DNA of 64,000 bases from positions 215,757 through 279,756 of the forward strand of contig JANWVY010000001.1 of the NCBI GenBank assembly GCA_025056455.1, read 5' to 3'. Position numbers and translations under genes: made by a program. Below, in pieces: positions 1 to 8,698 of the stretch. Each line of letters starts with the position of its first letter. The first letter of the stretch is position 1. A model generated the notes under the pieces. It was not told where the DNA came from, searched no databases, and was given only the letters and a program-made list of their open reading frames with translations. This stretch comes from Bryobacteraceae bacterium (lineage in GTDB: Bacteria > Acidobacteriota > Terriglobia > Bryobacterales > Bryobacteraceae).

Positions 1-2272
1 CGATCAACCTCTGAACTAAACGTACAGTGTCCTGAAAATGAACATTGACGTCCACCATGCCGTGACAAATGAGGAGGGCTCCTTTCAAACCCTCGGCATG
101 ATAGATGGGCGAAGAACGGCGGTAAGCTTCGGCATCCTTGTGGGGCAAATTCAAAATGTTGGAAGTGTAGGGGTGATTGTAGTGAGCCCAATCGGTAACC
201 GGGCGGAGGCTGGCGCCCGCTTGAAAAACATCGGGCTGCGTGAACATGGCCATCAAGGTAATGAATCCACCGTAGCTTCCCCCATAGATGCCAACACGCT
301 TGGGGTCGACGCCATGTTCCCGGATCGCCCATTTCACGGCGTCGACCTGGTCCTCGAGGTCTTTGCCTCCCATGTGGCGGTAAATCGCCGTGCGCCAGTT
401 TCTACCGTAGCCCGCCGAGCCCCGGTAATCGACGTCGAGCACTAAGTAACCGCGCTCCATGAGTAGGTGGTGAAACAAGTACTCGCGAGCATAATTCGAC
501 CAGTAGCGGTGAACGTTCTGAAGATATCCAGCCCCGTGTACGAACACAACCAACGGGCCGCCACGTTTGAAACCAGCCGGCTTATACATTCGCGCCGGCA
601 CCAGCACGCCGTCACGAGCCGGAATCTGAACGATGGGAACATCCAGCCAGGGATAGGTTGTAAATTCTGGTGCCGGCGACTGCGTGACGCGGCGAGCGCG
701 GGCGCGCGGATTCGAGAGATCCTGTAAATAAAGTTCCCACGGGCGGTTGGTGTAGCTATGAATGGTGGCCAGGGCTCCGCCGTCTGGCGAAACCACAGCG
801 CGGTGAGCCCCCGGCATCCAGGTCAACCGTTTTCGCTCTCCTCCCGCAATGGACAACTCATAAAGATGCTCTTCTCCGGGATGAACCTCGCTGGTTGTGA
901 GGTAGAACTTTGTCCGGTCCGCTGAAAGGCTCACGTTGCGTACTTCCCAAGCGCCAGAAGTCAGTTGCGCGGTCTGACCTGTCGTCACATTCACCGTGAA
1001 GAGATGGGAATAATTGTCTTTCTCTGCCGTGTAATAAATTCTGTCGTCTGGTAGCCAGCCCCAAGTGAAGCTTGCTGGCCCGCCCACCCAGGCGTCATCA
1101 TGCATTTCAGCCAGCTTCCGGCATTTGCCGTCTTTCGGATCGACTGCAAAAATCCAAGCGTCTTTGTTATCGGTGGCGCGCGCCAGAACCGCCAGCCTGG
1201 ATCCATCCTCATTCCACTGCGGCCTGGTATAGCGGACACTGCGGTCCTTGAGAGAGGGGTCCGCGCTGCTTGCCTCTACCCATCTCACTTCGCCGGTTTG
1301 CGCGTCCAGGATCGCGAGTTTACTCTGCGCTTGCTCGTCACCCACTTTTGTGCGTGAGGGGATCTCCGCGGTGTAGGCGGTCTCAGTAATGTAGTTTGGG
1401 ACGATGGTGGGTTTACTGCGTTCCGAGGATTCGGAGATCATGGCGAGAACATACGTCTCATCGGGAGACAAAAGCAGGAGGTTGACCGACTGGCGGGCGG
1501 TGAGGCGGAAGGGCTTGCGGGGGTTTTCTTTCTTGCGCTTGGCTTCGCGCTCGGCGCGCTTTTCAGCCCGCTCCCGGACGACGGAAAGCAGTTCTTTTTC
1601 CTCCTTCTTGAGAAACTCCTGGCTGTCGGTGCCTTTTTGGTCGTTCTCTTCCGTCTCTTGCTGGGGCGGAGGATCGAGGCCCAAAAATCCTCCGCCGCGA
1701 GCCGCCTCAGCCCCCCGAGTGGCCGAGGAACCACTGCCGCGCCGGATGTCGGTAAGCTGCTCGACAGAACCTTCGCGCGGGGACAGTACATACAGGTTAT
1801 TGCCGCGCATGAAGCTGATGCGCTTTTCATCTCGGGTGAAGCGGGGATTGGACTCGACTTCTGCTGTGCGCGTCAAGCGGTGGCGCCGCAGCGCCATCTG
1901 GTCATACAGAAACAGGTCACCATCTTCAGCGTAGACTTTGAGTTTCCAATCTCGAGTCTCATCTCCTTCCTCCGGCGGTGCTTGTTGAGCCTCCTCTTCG
2001 GTCAGCTGGCGGAGCCCGCTCCCATCTCGATTGACGACGTAAGTCGAGTAATCCTTCAATAGGGGTTCATCGTAGCGTTTCCAGCGGAAAAACACCTTTT
2101 GACCATCGCCCGACCAGCGAATCGACTGCGGCGACCAGCCATAGAGAGCGGGGCCACGCATGATGGTATCGACGGTGAGCTCAAGCCGCGGTGAAGGGCG
2201 TGGCTGGGTGGGAGAAACTTCGGGCCAGAGCAAACAAACCGTGAGAACGACAGCCAGAGATCGATTGAGCAT
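1..2272 (-). CDS. S9 family prolyl oligopeptidase-like serine peptidase, C-terminus cut by window edge
   Basis: This is a secreted alpha/beta-hydrolase peptidase of the S9 family (DPP IV/acylaminoacyl-peptidase type). It starts at ATG 2272 with a Sec signal peptide (MLNRSLAVVLTVCLLW) behind a GGGGAG ribosome site and stays open to base 1, giving 757 codons. Residues about 30-480 form a beta-propeller with WD40-like repeats and a charged, Lys/Glu-rich insertion near residues 200-250. The hydrolase domain follows, with the nucleophile motif GGSYGGF (Ser at about residue 666) and the charge-relay Asp in HGMVDVN (about residue 741). The catalytic His should lie just beyond the window edge. The NHL gene lies 58 bp upstream on the same strand, so co-transcription is plausible. 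The family is certain; the substrate is not known. Confidence 0.9.
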   Translation of the reverse strand, partial: MLNRSLAVVLTVCLLWPEVSPTQPRPSPRLELTVDTIMRGPALYGWSPQSIRWSGDGQKVFFRWKRYDEPLLKDYSTYVVNRDGSGLRQLTEEEAQQAPPEEGDETRDWKLKVYAEDGDLFLYDQMALRRHRLTRTAEVESNPRFTRDEKRISFMRGNNLYVLSPREGSVEQLTDIRRGSGSSATRGAEAARGGGFLGLDPPPQQETEENDQKGTDSQEFLKKEEKELLSVVRERAEKRAEREAKRKKENPRKPFRLTARQSVNLLLLSPDETYVLAMISESSERSKPTIVPNYITETAYTAEIPSRTKVGDEQAQSKLAILDAQTGEVRWVEASSADPSLKDRSVRYTRPQWNEDGSRLAVLARATDNKDAWIFAVDPKDGKCRKLAEMHDDAWVGGPASFTWGWLPDDRIYYTAEKDNYSHLFTVNVTTGQTAQLTSGAWEVRNVSLSADRTKFYLTTSEVHPGEEHLYELSIAGGERKRLTWMPGAHRAVVSPDGGALATIHSYTNRPWELYLQDLSNPRARARRVTQSPAPEFTTYPWLDVPIVQIPARDGVLVPARMYKPAGFKRGGPLVVFVHGAGYLQNVHRYWSNYAREYLFHHLLMERGYLVLDVDYRGSAGYGRNWRTAIYRHMGGKDLEDQVDAVKWAIREHGVDPKRVGIYGGSYGGFITLMAMFTQPDVFQAGASLRPVTDWAHYNHPYTSNILNLPHKDAEAYRRSSPIYHAEGLKGALLICHGMVDVNVHFQDTVRLVQRLI

Positions 2273-2330
2273 GGACTCCCCAGCGTAGCGCGAGCTCACG
2301 CTGAGCGCAAAAGTCCGCTTCGAGCCTTTT

Positions 2331-3236
2331 TCAGCGGGATTTCCGGGCGAATTTTTGAACCCTCCAATTCTTGATTTCCGCCACGTAGAGCGAACCTTCT
2401 GAATCGACGCTGAGATGGTGAGCGAAGTCAAATTTTCCCGGCGACTTGCCGAATGAGCCAAGCTCGCCCAAAATTTGGCCATCCAGGTTCACTTTTAGGA
2501 CGCGGTTCTTCCATCCGTCACAGAGATAAATAGCGTCTTCTTTGGCGACGTAGTACAGGCCCCAAGGCTGACCCAGGTGAGTCCACTTGCCGAGAAACTT
2601 TCCGTTTTCGTCGAAGATCTGCACGCGGTGATTGCTGCGATCCGCCACGTAAATCCGGCCGCGACGGTCGATGGTGATATCGTGTGCAAGGTCAAACTCT
2701 CCGTCGGCAGCGCCTTTTTTACCCCAGTGCTGGACATACTCTCCCTCTGGGGTATAGCGAACGACCCGTGCATTCACATAGCCATCCGAAACATAGAAAT
2801 GACCGTTGGGATGAAAGGCTAAACTGGTAGGGCGGTTGTAGGCGTACTTTGAATCGTTGTCGCCAGCCGCAGCCCCAGCGCTTGCTATTACCATCAAGAG
2901 CCGCCCGCTCGGAGAGAACTTGAGCAAGGAGTGTCCAGCAACGTCCACTAACCACACGTTGCCCCCTGGGTCGATGCGAAGGCCGTGCGAGGATTTCACT
3001 CCCAGATCTTTCCAAGCTTGCAGCATACGCCCGTTTTTATCGAACTGGATGACGGGATGCGAGCCACGGTGAAACACCCAAACGTTATCTTGGCGGTCCA
3101 CGTCAACGCCTGATACCTCGCCAAAAATGAAGCCTTTGGGTAGTTGCGGCCAATCGGGCACAAGGGTGTGAGGAAGTTGCGGGATTTGCCCTAGGCTGCA
3201 AAAGGTTACCAACGGGAGGAGAAGGAAGAGCCTCAT
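2331..3236 (-). CDS. Secreted NHL-repeat six-bladed beta-propeller protein
   Basis: The protein has 301 residues, with a signal peptide (MRLFLLLPLVTFCSLG) followed by about six NHL-type repeats. Recurrent motifs are IDxxGNVWLVD, FHPNGHFYVSD, IDRRGRIYVAD and VDSEGSLYVAE, which are spaced about 45-50 residues apart. The whole protein is one propeller, similar in fold to peptidyl-alpha-hydroxyglycine lyases, but no enzyme activity can be claimed. It is probably periplasmic or extracellular. The S9 peptidase follows 58 bp downstream. The ATG start at 3236 leaves a normal signal peptide, and no better start is seen. Confidence 0.85.
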   Translation of the reverse strand: MRLFLLLPLVTFCSLGQIPQLPHTLVPDWPQLPKGFIFGEVSGVDVDRQDNVWVFHRGSHPVIQFDKNGRMLQAWKDLGVKSSHGLRIDPGGNVWLVDVAGHSLLKFSPSGRLLMVIASAGAAAGDNDSKYAYNRPTSLAFHPNGHFYVSDGYVNARVVRYTPEGEYVQHWGKKGAADGEFDLAHDITIDRRGRIYVADRSNHRVQIFDENGKFLGKWTHLGQPWGLYYVAKEDAIYLCDGWKNRVLKVNLDGQILGELGSFGKSPGKFDFAHHLSVDSEGSLYVAEIKNWRVQKFARKSR

Positions 3237-3366
3237 GCCGCTGAGGCTATTCTAGGCCGCAGTAAGTTGTCAATTCCGGGCCACCCCCGCTGGGGCTACC
3301 GGCGGCGAGAGGAGAGCCGCCGACAGCGGGTTGCGACCCGGAAGGCAGATCCGCAGGCAGAACCAT

Positions 3367-3396
3367 TTGGTCTCAGCCAGGTGGCTGCGCTACCAT
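3367..3396 (+). promoter_or_regulatory. Weak candidate promoter for tRNA-Thr
   Basis: A TTGGTC element (3367-3372), 18 bp of spacer and TACCAT (3391-3396) end 11 bp before the tRNA. The match to the sigma-70 consensus is only 3/6 and 4/6, so position is the main argument. Confidence 0.25.
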
Positions 3397-3407
3397 GGAA
3401 AACGTGT

Positions 3408-3483
3408 GCTGGCGTAGCTCAGTAGGTAGAGCGTCTGATTTGTAATCAGATGGTCGGGGGTTCGATTCCCTCCGCCAGCTCCA
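3408..3483 (+). tRNA. tRNA-Thr (anticodon UGU)
   Basis: A complete 76-nt cloverleaf can be folded by eye. The acceptor arms are GCTGGCG/CGCCAGC and the D-arm is GCTC...GAGC. The anticodon stem TCTGA/TCAGA encloses the loop TTTGTAA with anticodon TGT. The T-arm is GGGGG-TTCGATT-CCCTC, the discriminator base is T, and the 3' CCA is encoded at 3481-3483. The anticodon reads ACA and, by wobble, other Thr codons. It stands alone on the plus strand between two minus-strand genes. Confidence 0.97.
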
Positions 3484-3526
3484 TTCCGTAGGCGCGGGGC
3501 CCAGCGGCCAGCGCGAATCCTCCCTG

Positions 3527-3563
3527 AAAAAGACCCTCGCCCAGAACATGTATCGAGGGTTTT
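3527..3563. terminator. Bidirectional Rho-independent terminator
   Basis: The stem ACCCTCG (3533-3539) pairs with CGAGGGT (3554-3560) across a 14-nt loop. On the plus strand a short TTTT follows and would end the tRNA transcript. On the minus strand CTTTTT follows (A-run at 3527-3531) and would end the PQQ-propeller transcript. Confidence 0.6.
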
Positions 3564-3590
3564 GAGCGGGGCAAGTCTGTGCGCAAGCTG

Positions 3591-4994
3591 CTAGCGCGCG
3601 ACCCCGATCGCATACATGGCGGCGCTGGTTCGCACATACAGCCGCCCCTCCGCAATCGCGGGCGTCGCGAAAATGTCTTCTTGAAAATCGTTGACCGAGA
3701 GGATTTCCCAATCTGGCTGGGCCTTTACAACAACGACTTTCCCGTGTTCGCTGGCGACAAAAACACAGTCTCCGGCAGCCACCGGTGAGGCGTAATATCC
3801 TTCCAGAGCTCCCTGTAACCGCCCTTGCTTGAACACCTCTCCGGTTTTAGGATTCAAGGTGGTGAAGATGCCCCCTGTACGCACAAGGAATAATGTGTTG
3901 CGATAGAGCAGGGGCATGGGCACGTCAGGCAAGGATTTGTCGAAACGCCACAACAGGTGTGTTTCTGTCACATCGCCGCGGCCACCAAGTTTCACCGCGA
4001 GCAGGCCGTTTCTAGCGGCACGCCGGGCGCGATAAAAACCCCAATCGCGGGCGTTCAGAGTGCCGTCTTTATCCAGATCAATCGCTTGCCAGCTTCCGCT
4101 GTGACGCAGGTCCACGGGGACCTCCTCGGGACTCAGCTTGCCGTCGCCGTTGTGATCTGCAAAACGGATCACTTCTTCAAAACCTGGTAGATCACGCTGC
4201 TGGCCGGGGTCTCCGCCTGGCGCCCATCCATTGAAGTAAAGGGTGTCGCCCTCGATCACCGGCGCCGATTTGGGTTGCCAGGTCAACCCGCGGAGCCACC
4301 AGAGTTTTTCGCCCGTTCTTGCAGAGTAAGAAACCATTTGATAAGAGCCGGGCAGAATGACCTCGGCTTCCCTGCCCTCGGGCTCGTAGACCGCTGGCGA
4401 AGAGAAACCATGAACAAAATCGGGACGGTCTGCCTTCCAGACAACCTTGCCGCGGTCCTTGTCCACGGCGAGAAGAAAGGCGTTTGTGTCTTGATCGCAG
4501 GCGAGAATGACCAGATTGCGAGCAAGGACTGGAGACGCCGCCATGCCATGCAGGTTGTGAAACGGACCGAGCGGAAGACGCCAGCGCTCGTCGCCGTCCA
4601 GCGTATAGGAGATTAAGCCAAAGTCACTGAAAAAGACATAGAGGTTTTTCCCGTCGGTGACAGGTGTGGGCGAAGCAGCATGATTGAGCGGGTGACGCGC
4701 TTCAGACCGAGTTTGGGGCAAGGCCCGCCGCCAGAGATATTTTCCTGTAACGCGGTCGAGACAAAATGTTTCCAGCTTCTGCTCCCAAGCCCCCGTGAGA
4801 CAAAGATTCTTCCCAGCCACGACTGGGGACGATTTGCCTGGTGGAACCTCCGTACGCCAGAGCGTATTTTTTTGCGGGGAGAATTCCACAGGAAGCACTT
4901 GCCCGGCGGCGTAGCCCAGGCCTTTTAAGCCGCGTAGCTGGGGCCACTCTGCGGAGGCGGCAAGCGCGAAAGCGACCATGGCGGTTGCAAACAC
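3591..4994 (-). CDS. Secreted PQQ-like beta-propeller protein with embedded EF-hand pair
   Basis: The protein has 467 residues, with a short signal peptide (MFATAMVAFALAASA). A propeller of PQQ/pyrrolo-quinoline-type blades starts at WPQLRG and repeats motifs such as LDRVTGKYLW and VDKDRGKVVWK. An EF-hand insertion lies at about residues 280-320, with calcium loops DHNGDGKLSPEE and DLDKDGTLNARD. Such proteins in Acidobacteria and Planctomycetes are periplasmic and are usually annotated as outer-membrane-assembly-like or alcohol-dehydrogenase-like. No dehydrogenase residues or PQQ ligands are evident, so an enzymatic role is not claimed. It sits downstream of the TonB receptor, separated from it by a strong terminator. 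Confidence 0.87.
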   Translation of the reverse strand: MFATAMVAFALAASAEWPQLRGLKGLGYAAGQVLPVEFSPQKNTLWRTEVPPGKSSPVVAGKNLCLTGAWEQKLETFCLDRVTGKYLWRRALPQTRSEARHPLNHAASPTPVTDGKNLYVFFSDFGLISYTLDGDERWRLPLGPFHNLHGMAASPVLARNLVILACDQDTNAFLLAVDKDRGKVVWKADRPDFVHGFSSPAVYEPEGREAEVILPGSYQMVSYSARTGEKLWWLRGLTWQPKSAPVIEGDTLYFNGWAPGGDPGQQRDLPGFEEVIRFADHNGDGKLSPEEVPVDLRHSGSWQAIDLDKDGTLNARDWGFYRARRAARNGLLAVKLGGRGDVTETHLLWRFDKSLPDVPMPLLYRNTLFLVRTGGIFTTLNPKTGEVFKQGRLQGALEGYYASPVAAGDCVFVASEHGKVVVVKAQPDWEILSVNDFQEDIFATPAIAEGRLYVRTSAAMYAIGVAR

Positions 4995-5030
4995 GCTTCA
5001 CATCGTATCGCGTCTGGCAGCCGCAGGGAG

Positions 5031-5069
5031 AAACAAAAACCCCGGGGTCCCGTTGCAGAGACCCCGGGG
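5031..5069 (-). terminator. Strong Rho-independent terminator after the TonB receptor
   Basis: The perfect 10-bp stem CCCCGGGGTC (5040-5049)/GACCCCGGGG (5060-5069) has a 10-nt loop. On the minus strand it is followed by TTTTTGTTT (complement of 5031-5039). It ends transcription of the receptor and separates it from the propeller gene. Confidence 0.85.
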
Positions 5070-5091
5070 AGAGAAAAGTTCCGGTTGAAGG

Positions 5092-7458
5092 CTAGAACTG
5101 GAGGCGCATGCCAAACCGGAATTGCCGGTCATTGCTGCGATCGGCCGTGGTAATGGCCATGAAATTATTGGCGTTGATGATGTTGCCCGCGGCATCCACC
5201 ACCATGTTAGAGACGTTGTTCTGCGGATTGCCGAAGCGCGGCGTGTTGGTCACGTTGTAGCCTTCAGCTCGGAATTCGATTTTCATGCGTTCCTTGACTT
5301 CGAAGATCTTGAACATGCTGGCCGTGGTGGTGAAGAAACCAGGACCACGGAAGGCGTTGCGACCGGTGGTTCCAAAGCGGAAAACGTTCGCAGGCCGCCC
5401 GACGTTCGGATCGCGGAAGGACGAGGGTGCATAGAACGACGTTCCAGGTCCGAACTGGTTGGTCTTGACAAGAGGACCAGCCAGGTCGGCTGTCTGCGTG
5501 CTGCCGGGAGCATTCAAAGAAACGCCGGAGGCAACGACGGTGAACGGAGTGCCGGAGTAGGCCGAGAAGGTGCCGTTGGCCTTCCAGCCGCCGAAGATCC
5601 AGTTGGCCGGACCGCTCATGGCGAACTTCTTGCCTTTCCCAAATGGCAGATCGTAGGTGAAGGCGTTGACGTACATGAAGGTGCGGTCATAACCTGCGAG
5701 AGCGCGGTTGCGGCGGATGGCCGGCTCCCAGTTGGTCAGCGGCAGCCCGGCCCAGCCATCATCATCGAACATGTTGATGGTCTTTGACCAGGTGAAGCTG
5801 TTCTTCATGAAGAAGCCATTCGAGAACTGCCGGTCCGCTGTCAGCTGTAAGGCGTGATAGTTCCCGCTGGCGAATCCATCCCACATGTTGAGAGCGATGT
5901 TGCCGTTGCGGGCGAAGAAGGGACGCCCCGTGGGACCTGCGCCGGGCGCCGCAGCATTGATGTCACGGTCACCCATTTGCCGCACGGTTTGCGTTCCAAC
6001 ATAGGCAGCGCTGGCAATGAAGTTGGCAGGCAAGCGCCGCTCGATGGTGAAATTCCAGCTTTGGATATAGCCCCGGTTCAACTGGCCGCCCCACGGGCTC
6101 CGGGGTCCCATATCGACGTTCCGCGGCAACTCGATGACGCCGCGAGACACGTCCGGAGTGGGAACCTCGGGAATACCGCGGTCCAACGTCGTTAGCACAC
6201 CATACTGGTCGGCGGCAGCGTTGCTCGCGGTGATCGTAGCTGGATACAGGCCGCGTAAGGGTCGCGAGAAGGGTAGCGGGTTGGGCGTCAGACCGTAGCC
6301 GGAACGGATCACGGTGTTTTCGCCCAGCTTGTACGCGAAGCCGACACGCGGAGCAATCAGCCTCCGGGAGACCGTAATGCCAACGTTACGCGGCGTGTTG
6401 CCAAGTCCGCCGAGGTAGACCAGGTTGGAGGCCGGGTCCCAGCGCTCGATTCCTCGATTGCCACGGTGAATGAGCGGGTAATACTCCCAGCGCACTCCCA
6501 GGTTCAGGGTCAACTTGCGGTTGACCTGCCAGCGATCGCGGAAATAGAAGCCATGCTGCCACTCCCGCGTCTGCATAAGGAAGAACTGGACCGACTTCGA
6601 ATACGAGGTTACTACCCCGAGCAAGGCGGAAGCATAGGAGTTGATCGAGCGGGCGACGCCTCCTTGCACCATCGTGGCGTTGCCGCCAAAGTCGATTGCG
6701 CCCCGGGGATTCGCTGTCTCGGGCTGCCAGTGATTCATGGCGTGGCGCACTAAATCGTAGCCGAAACGGAACTCATGCTGACCGCTGATTTTGCTGAAAT
6801 TCGTTGAGTAGGTGATGCTGCGGTCATTCCGGAATAAGGGAATCCAGGTTGCTGTTTGGCCCCAGGTGGAAAAGCCGTGAATGAAGACGGGCATGCCCGA
6901 GTATCGCAGGTCGTTGGCATAGGCGCGACCGCCATTGGTGCCAGGGATGCGGAAGGTCTCCAAACCCCAGTTCTTGCCGAAGTCCAAGCCGCTCACGCTC
7001 TGGTCAAACCTCGTGTAGCCGAACACGCCATCCACAAGGAAGGTTGGAGAGATCGAGTAGTTGAAACCGACGGTCGGCAACTGGACCGTTGTGTCGCCGT
7101 TGCCCGGGCTGGCCGCGCCAATGGCTGGCCCTACCAGCGGACCGAAAGGCACCAAGCCAGTCACGGGGGCATCCATGCGGCTATATTTGCCCCACACCAT
7201 CAACTTGTCGTTCACGTTCCAGTTGGTCTTGAAGTCATAGTTGTTACGGTCTAGCTTAAAGGTGCCCGACGCCACGAAGTTTTGCTGGAGCCCAAAAGCG
7301 TCGGTAGCCGGGCGATTGGGCAGCGGAGCGAGTTTTTGAATTTCGTTGAAGATCGGACTGATCCGGTTTGAAGGAATAATGTTATTGGGAAATGGCTGAC
7401 GGCCCGCACCGTTCGGCTGACCGGTGTTGGGGTCGTAGATGATGGACAGGGCCGTCAA
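5092..7458 (-). CDS. TonB-dependent receptor, C-terminal beta-barrel part (frame-shifted from the N-terminal part)
   Basis: This 788-codon stretch holds the rest of the plug and the whole outer-membrane barrel of an Oar-like receptor. It contains repeated amphipathic strands, the motif YIQSWNFTIERRLP and a C-terminal FGMRLQF ending in Phe, as expected for BAM-dependent insertion. It begins in the same continuous protein that the upstream frame leaves; the apparent start at 7458 is a TTG inside the gene and is not a real start. Adding one G to the CCC run at 7472-7474 (plus strand) joins the two frames into one protein of about 1125 residues and restores the family motif RRGDFSAL. The substrate is unknown; polysaccharide or peptide uptake is typical. 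Either the gene is broken or the base is an assembly error. Confidence 0.85.
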   Translation of the reverse strand: MTALSIIYDPNTGQPNGAGRQPFPNNIIPSNRISPIFNEIQKLAPLPNRPATDAFGLQQNFVASGTFKLDRNNYDFKTNWNVNDKLMVWGKYSRMDAPVTGLVPFGPLVGPAIGAASPGNGDTTVQLPTVGFNYSISPTFLVDGVFGYTRFDQSVSGLDFGKNWGLETFRIPGTNGGRAYANDLRYSGMPVFIHGFSTWGQTATWIPLFRNDRSITYSTNFSKISGQHEFRFGYDLVRHAMNHWQPETANPRGAIDFGGNATMVQGGVARSINSYASALLGVVTSYSKSVQFFLMQTREWQHGFYFRDRWQVNRKLTLNLGVRWEYYPLIHRGNRGIERWDPASNLVYLGGLGNTPRNVGITVSRRLIAPRVGFAYKLGENTVIRSGYGLTPNPLPFSRPLRGLYPATITASNAAADQYGVLTTLDRGIPEVPTPDVSRGVIELPRNVDMGPRSPWGGQLNRGYIQSWNFTIERRLPANFIASAAYVGTQTVRQMGDRDINAAAPGAGPTGRPFFARNGNIALNMWDGFASGNYHALQLTADRQFSNGFFMKNSFTWSKTINMFDDDGWAGLPLTNWEPAIRRNRALAGYDRTFMYVNAFTYDLPFGKGKKFAMSGPANWIFGGWKANGTFSAYSGTPFTVVASGVSLNAPGSTQTADLAGPLVKTNQFGPGTSFYAPSSFRDPNVGRPANVFRFGTTGRNAFRGPGFFTTTASMFKIFEVKERMKIEFRAEGYNVTNTPRFGNPQNNVSNMVVDAAGNIINANNFMAITTADRSNDRQFRFGMRLQF

Positions 7459-8468
7459 AGCGCTAAAGTCGCCCGGCGCACGTTCTCCGGAGGCACGCTG
7501 TACTCTCCCACTTGCCCAGAACGCTCGGTTGTGCGCTCAAAACTGCCGAAGAAGAAGAGCTTGTTCTTCTTGATGGGGCCTCCAAGCGTGCCGCCAAAAA
7601 TATTCATGTTGGCCATGGGCAGCCGGGTGATACGGTCAAAAAAGTGGCGAGCCTTTAATCGCTGGTTTTGGTGATACCAGAAGCCGACGCCGTGAAACTC
7701 GTTCGTGCCGCTTTTTGTGCTCACGGTGATCGCGGCGCCTCCCGCCATGCCTTGCTCGGCGTCCATCGAACCAGTGGTGACGTTGACGGTCTCAATGGAT
7801 TCCACGGGCTGCACATAAACGGTGTGGTGCGGCAACCAGATGAACACATTCGTTGCACCATCGACGCGAGTATTGTTGTTGTTGCGATTCGTGCCATTCA
7901 CGTTGGTGGTTAGGGCGCGAGCGGGCGTGTCGACCACTGCGTTTTGAAAAGCAGCGGGCGTGGCTCCAGGCACCAAGTTGATCAAGGTCTGGTAGTTGCG
8001 GTATGCCGGTAGCGGCAGCTCTTGAATCTGCTTGGCAGCGATGGAGGTTGAGACATCGGACTTCTCCGTTTTTAGCGCCGCCTCGGTCGCGGTCACCGTC
8101 ACGGACTCAGTGATAGCGCCCACTTCAAGTTTGGCGTCGGTTCGGAGCACAGTGTTTACGGTCACCTCAAGACCGGTTTGCTTGTAGGTCCGGAACCCGT
8201 TGGCTTTAATCTCCAATTCGTACACGCCGGCTGGCAAAGCCGGGAAATTGAACCGGCCCATTTCATCCGCTGACGTTTCACGCTTGGCGCCCGTGGCCGT
8301 ATTGGTCACGGTCACCTGAGCGTTAGCCACGGCAGCTCCACTCGGATCTGTGATGTTGCCTAGGAGCGAGCCGTAGATGACTTGTGCTGGCGCTGATTGT
8401 GGAAAACACAAGATGAGCGCGAAAAGTAGGCCCGCTAGGCAGGCTATTCTCGCTTTTGTCAGAATCAT
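7455..8468 (-). CDS. TonB-dependent receptor, N-terminal part (carboxypeptidase-regulatory domain and plug)
   Basis: This 337-codon stretch starts at ATG 8468 behind AAAGGGG, with a signal peptide ending near PAQ (residues 1-28). Residues about 30-115 are a carboxypeptidase-regulatory Ig-like domain (GNITDPSGAAVANAQVTV). The plug follows with INLVPGATP and VNGTNRNNNNTRVDG, typical of acidobacterial Oar-like receptors. The frame ends early at TGA 7455-7457 after NVRRATLAL, where the family has RRGDFSAL. The two ORFs overlap by 4 bases only because of the shift; this should not be read as two translationally coupled genes. Confidence 0.85.
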   Translation of the reverse strand: MILTKARIACLAGLLFALILCFPQSAPAQVIYGSLLGNITDPSGAAVANAQVTVTNTATGAKRETSADEMGRFNFPALPAGVYELEIKANGFRTYKQTGLEVTVNTVLRTDAKLEVGAITESVTVTATEAALKTEKSDVSTSIAAKQIQELPLPAYRNYQTLINLVPGATPAAFQNAVVDTPARALTTNVNGTNRNNNNTRVDGATNVFIWLPHHTVYVQPVESIETVNVTTGSMDAEQGMAGGAAITVSTKSGTNEFHGVGFWYHQNQRLKARHFFDRITRLPMANMNIFGGTLGGPIKKNKLFFFGSFERTTERSGQVGEYSVPPENVRRATLAL

Positions 8469-8524
8469 GGATTTCCCCTTTCTCCCTTTGCAATCGAAGC
8501 AAAACCTTCGTAGCGGCTTCTTTT

Positions 8525-8536
8525 TTACTTAAGTAA
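8525..8536. promoter_or_regulatory. 12-bp perfect palindrome in the divergent promoter region
   Basis: TTACTTAAGTAA lies 57 bp upstream of the TonB receptor start in the 230-bp gap between divergently transcribed genes. It could be an operator for a dimeric regulator. No second copy was found in the window, so this rests on symmetry and position only. Confidence 0.25.
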
Positions 8537-8648
8537 GCCCGATGTTGGCCATAGAATAGCGCAAATCACAGTCCCGGCGGGGACGGCGTTCCGGGCGGGA
8601 AGGCACGATATCGAGTGCACGGCCAGGTCGCGCCGGACGAGCGACCCC

Positions 8649-8677
8649 TCGAGAACGGGCTCCAGGCAGGATATACT
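8649..8677 (+). promoter_or_regulatory. Candidate sigma-70 promoter for the DUF1592 operon
   Basis: TCGAGA (8649-8654, 4/6), a 17-bp spacer and TATACT (8672-8677, 5/6) lie 21 bp upstream of ATG 8699. The short leader fits the chosen start and argues against the longer reading frame that begins at 8615. Confidence 0.45.
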
Positions 8678-8698
8678 GAAGCCAGCTTTGAAGGTGCG

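Noticed and set aside
1404..1934. 176-codon plus-strand frame in the first gene
   Set aside because: The minus strand carries a continuous S9 peptidase through this stretch; the plus frame is Ser/Arg-rich shadow sequence.
5122..5787. 221-codon plus-strand frame inside the TonB receptor
   Set aside because: The opposite strand encodes the barrel with clear motifs, and this frame shows no domain or ribosome site.
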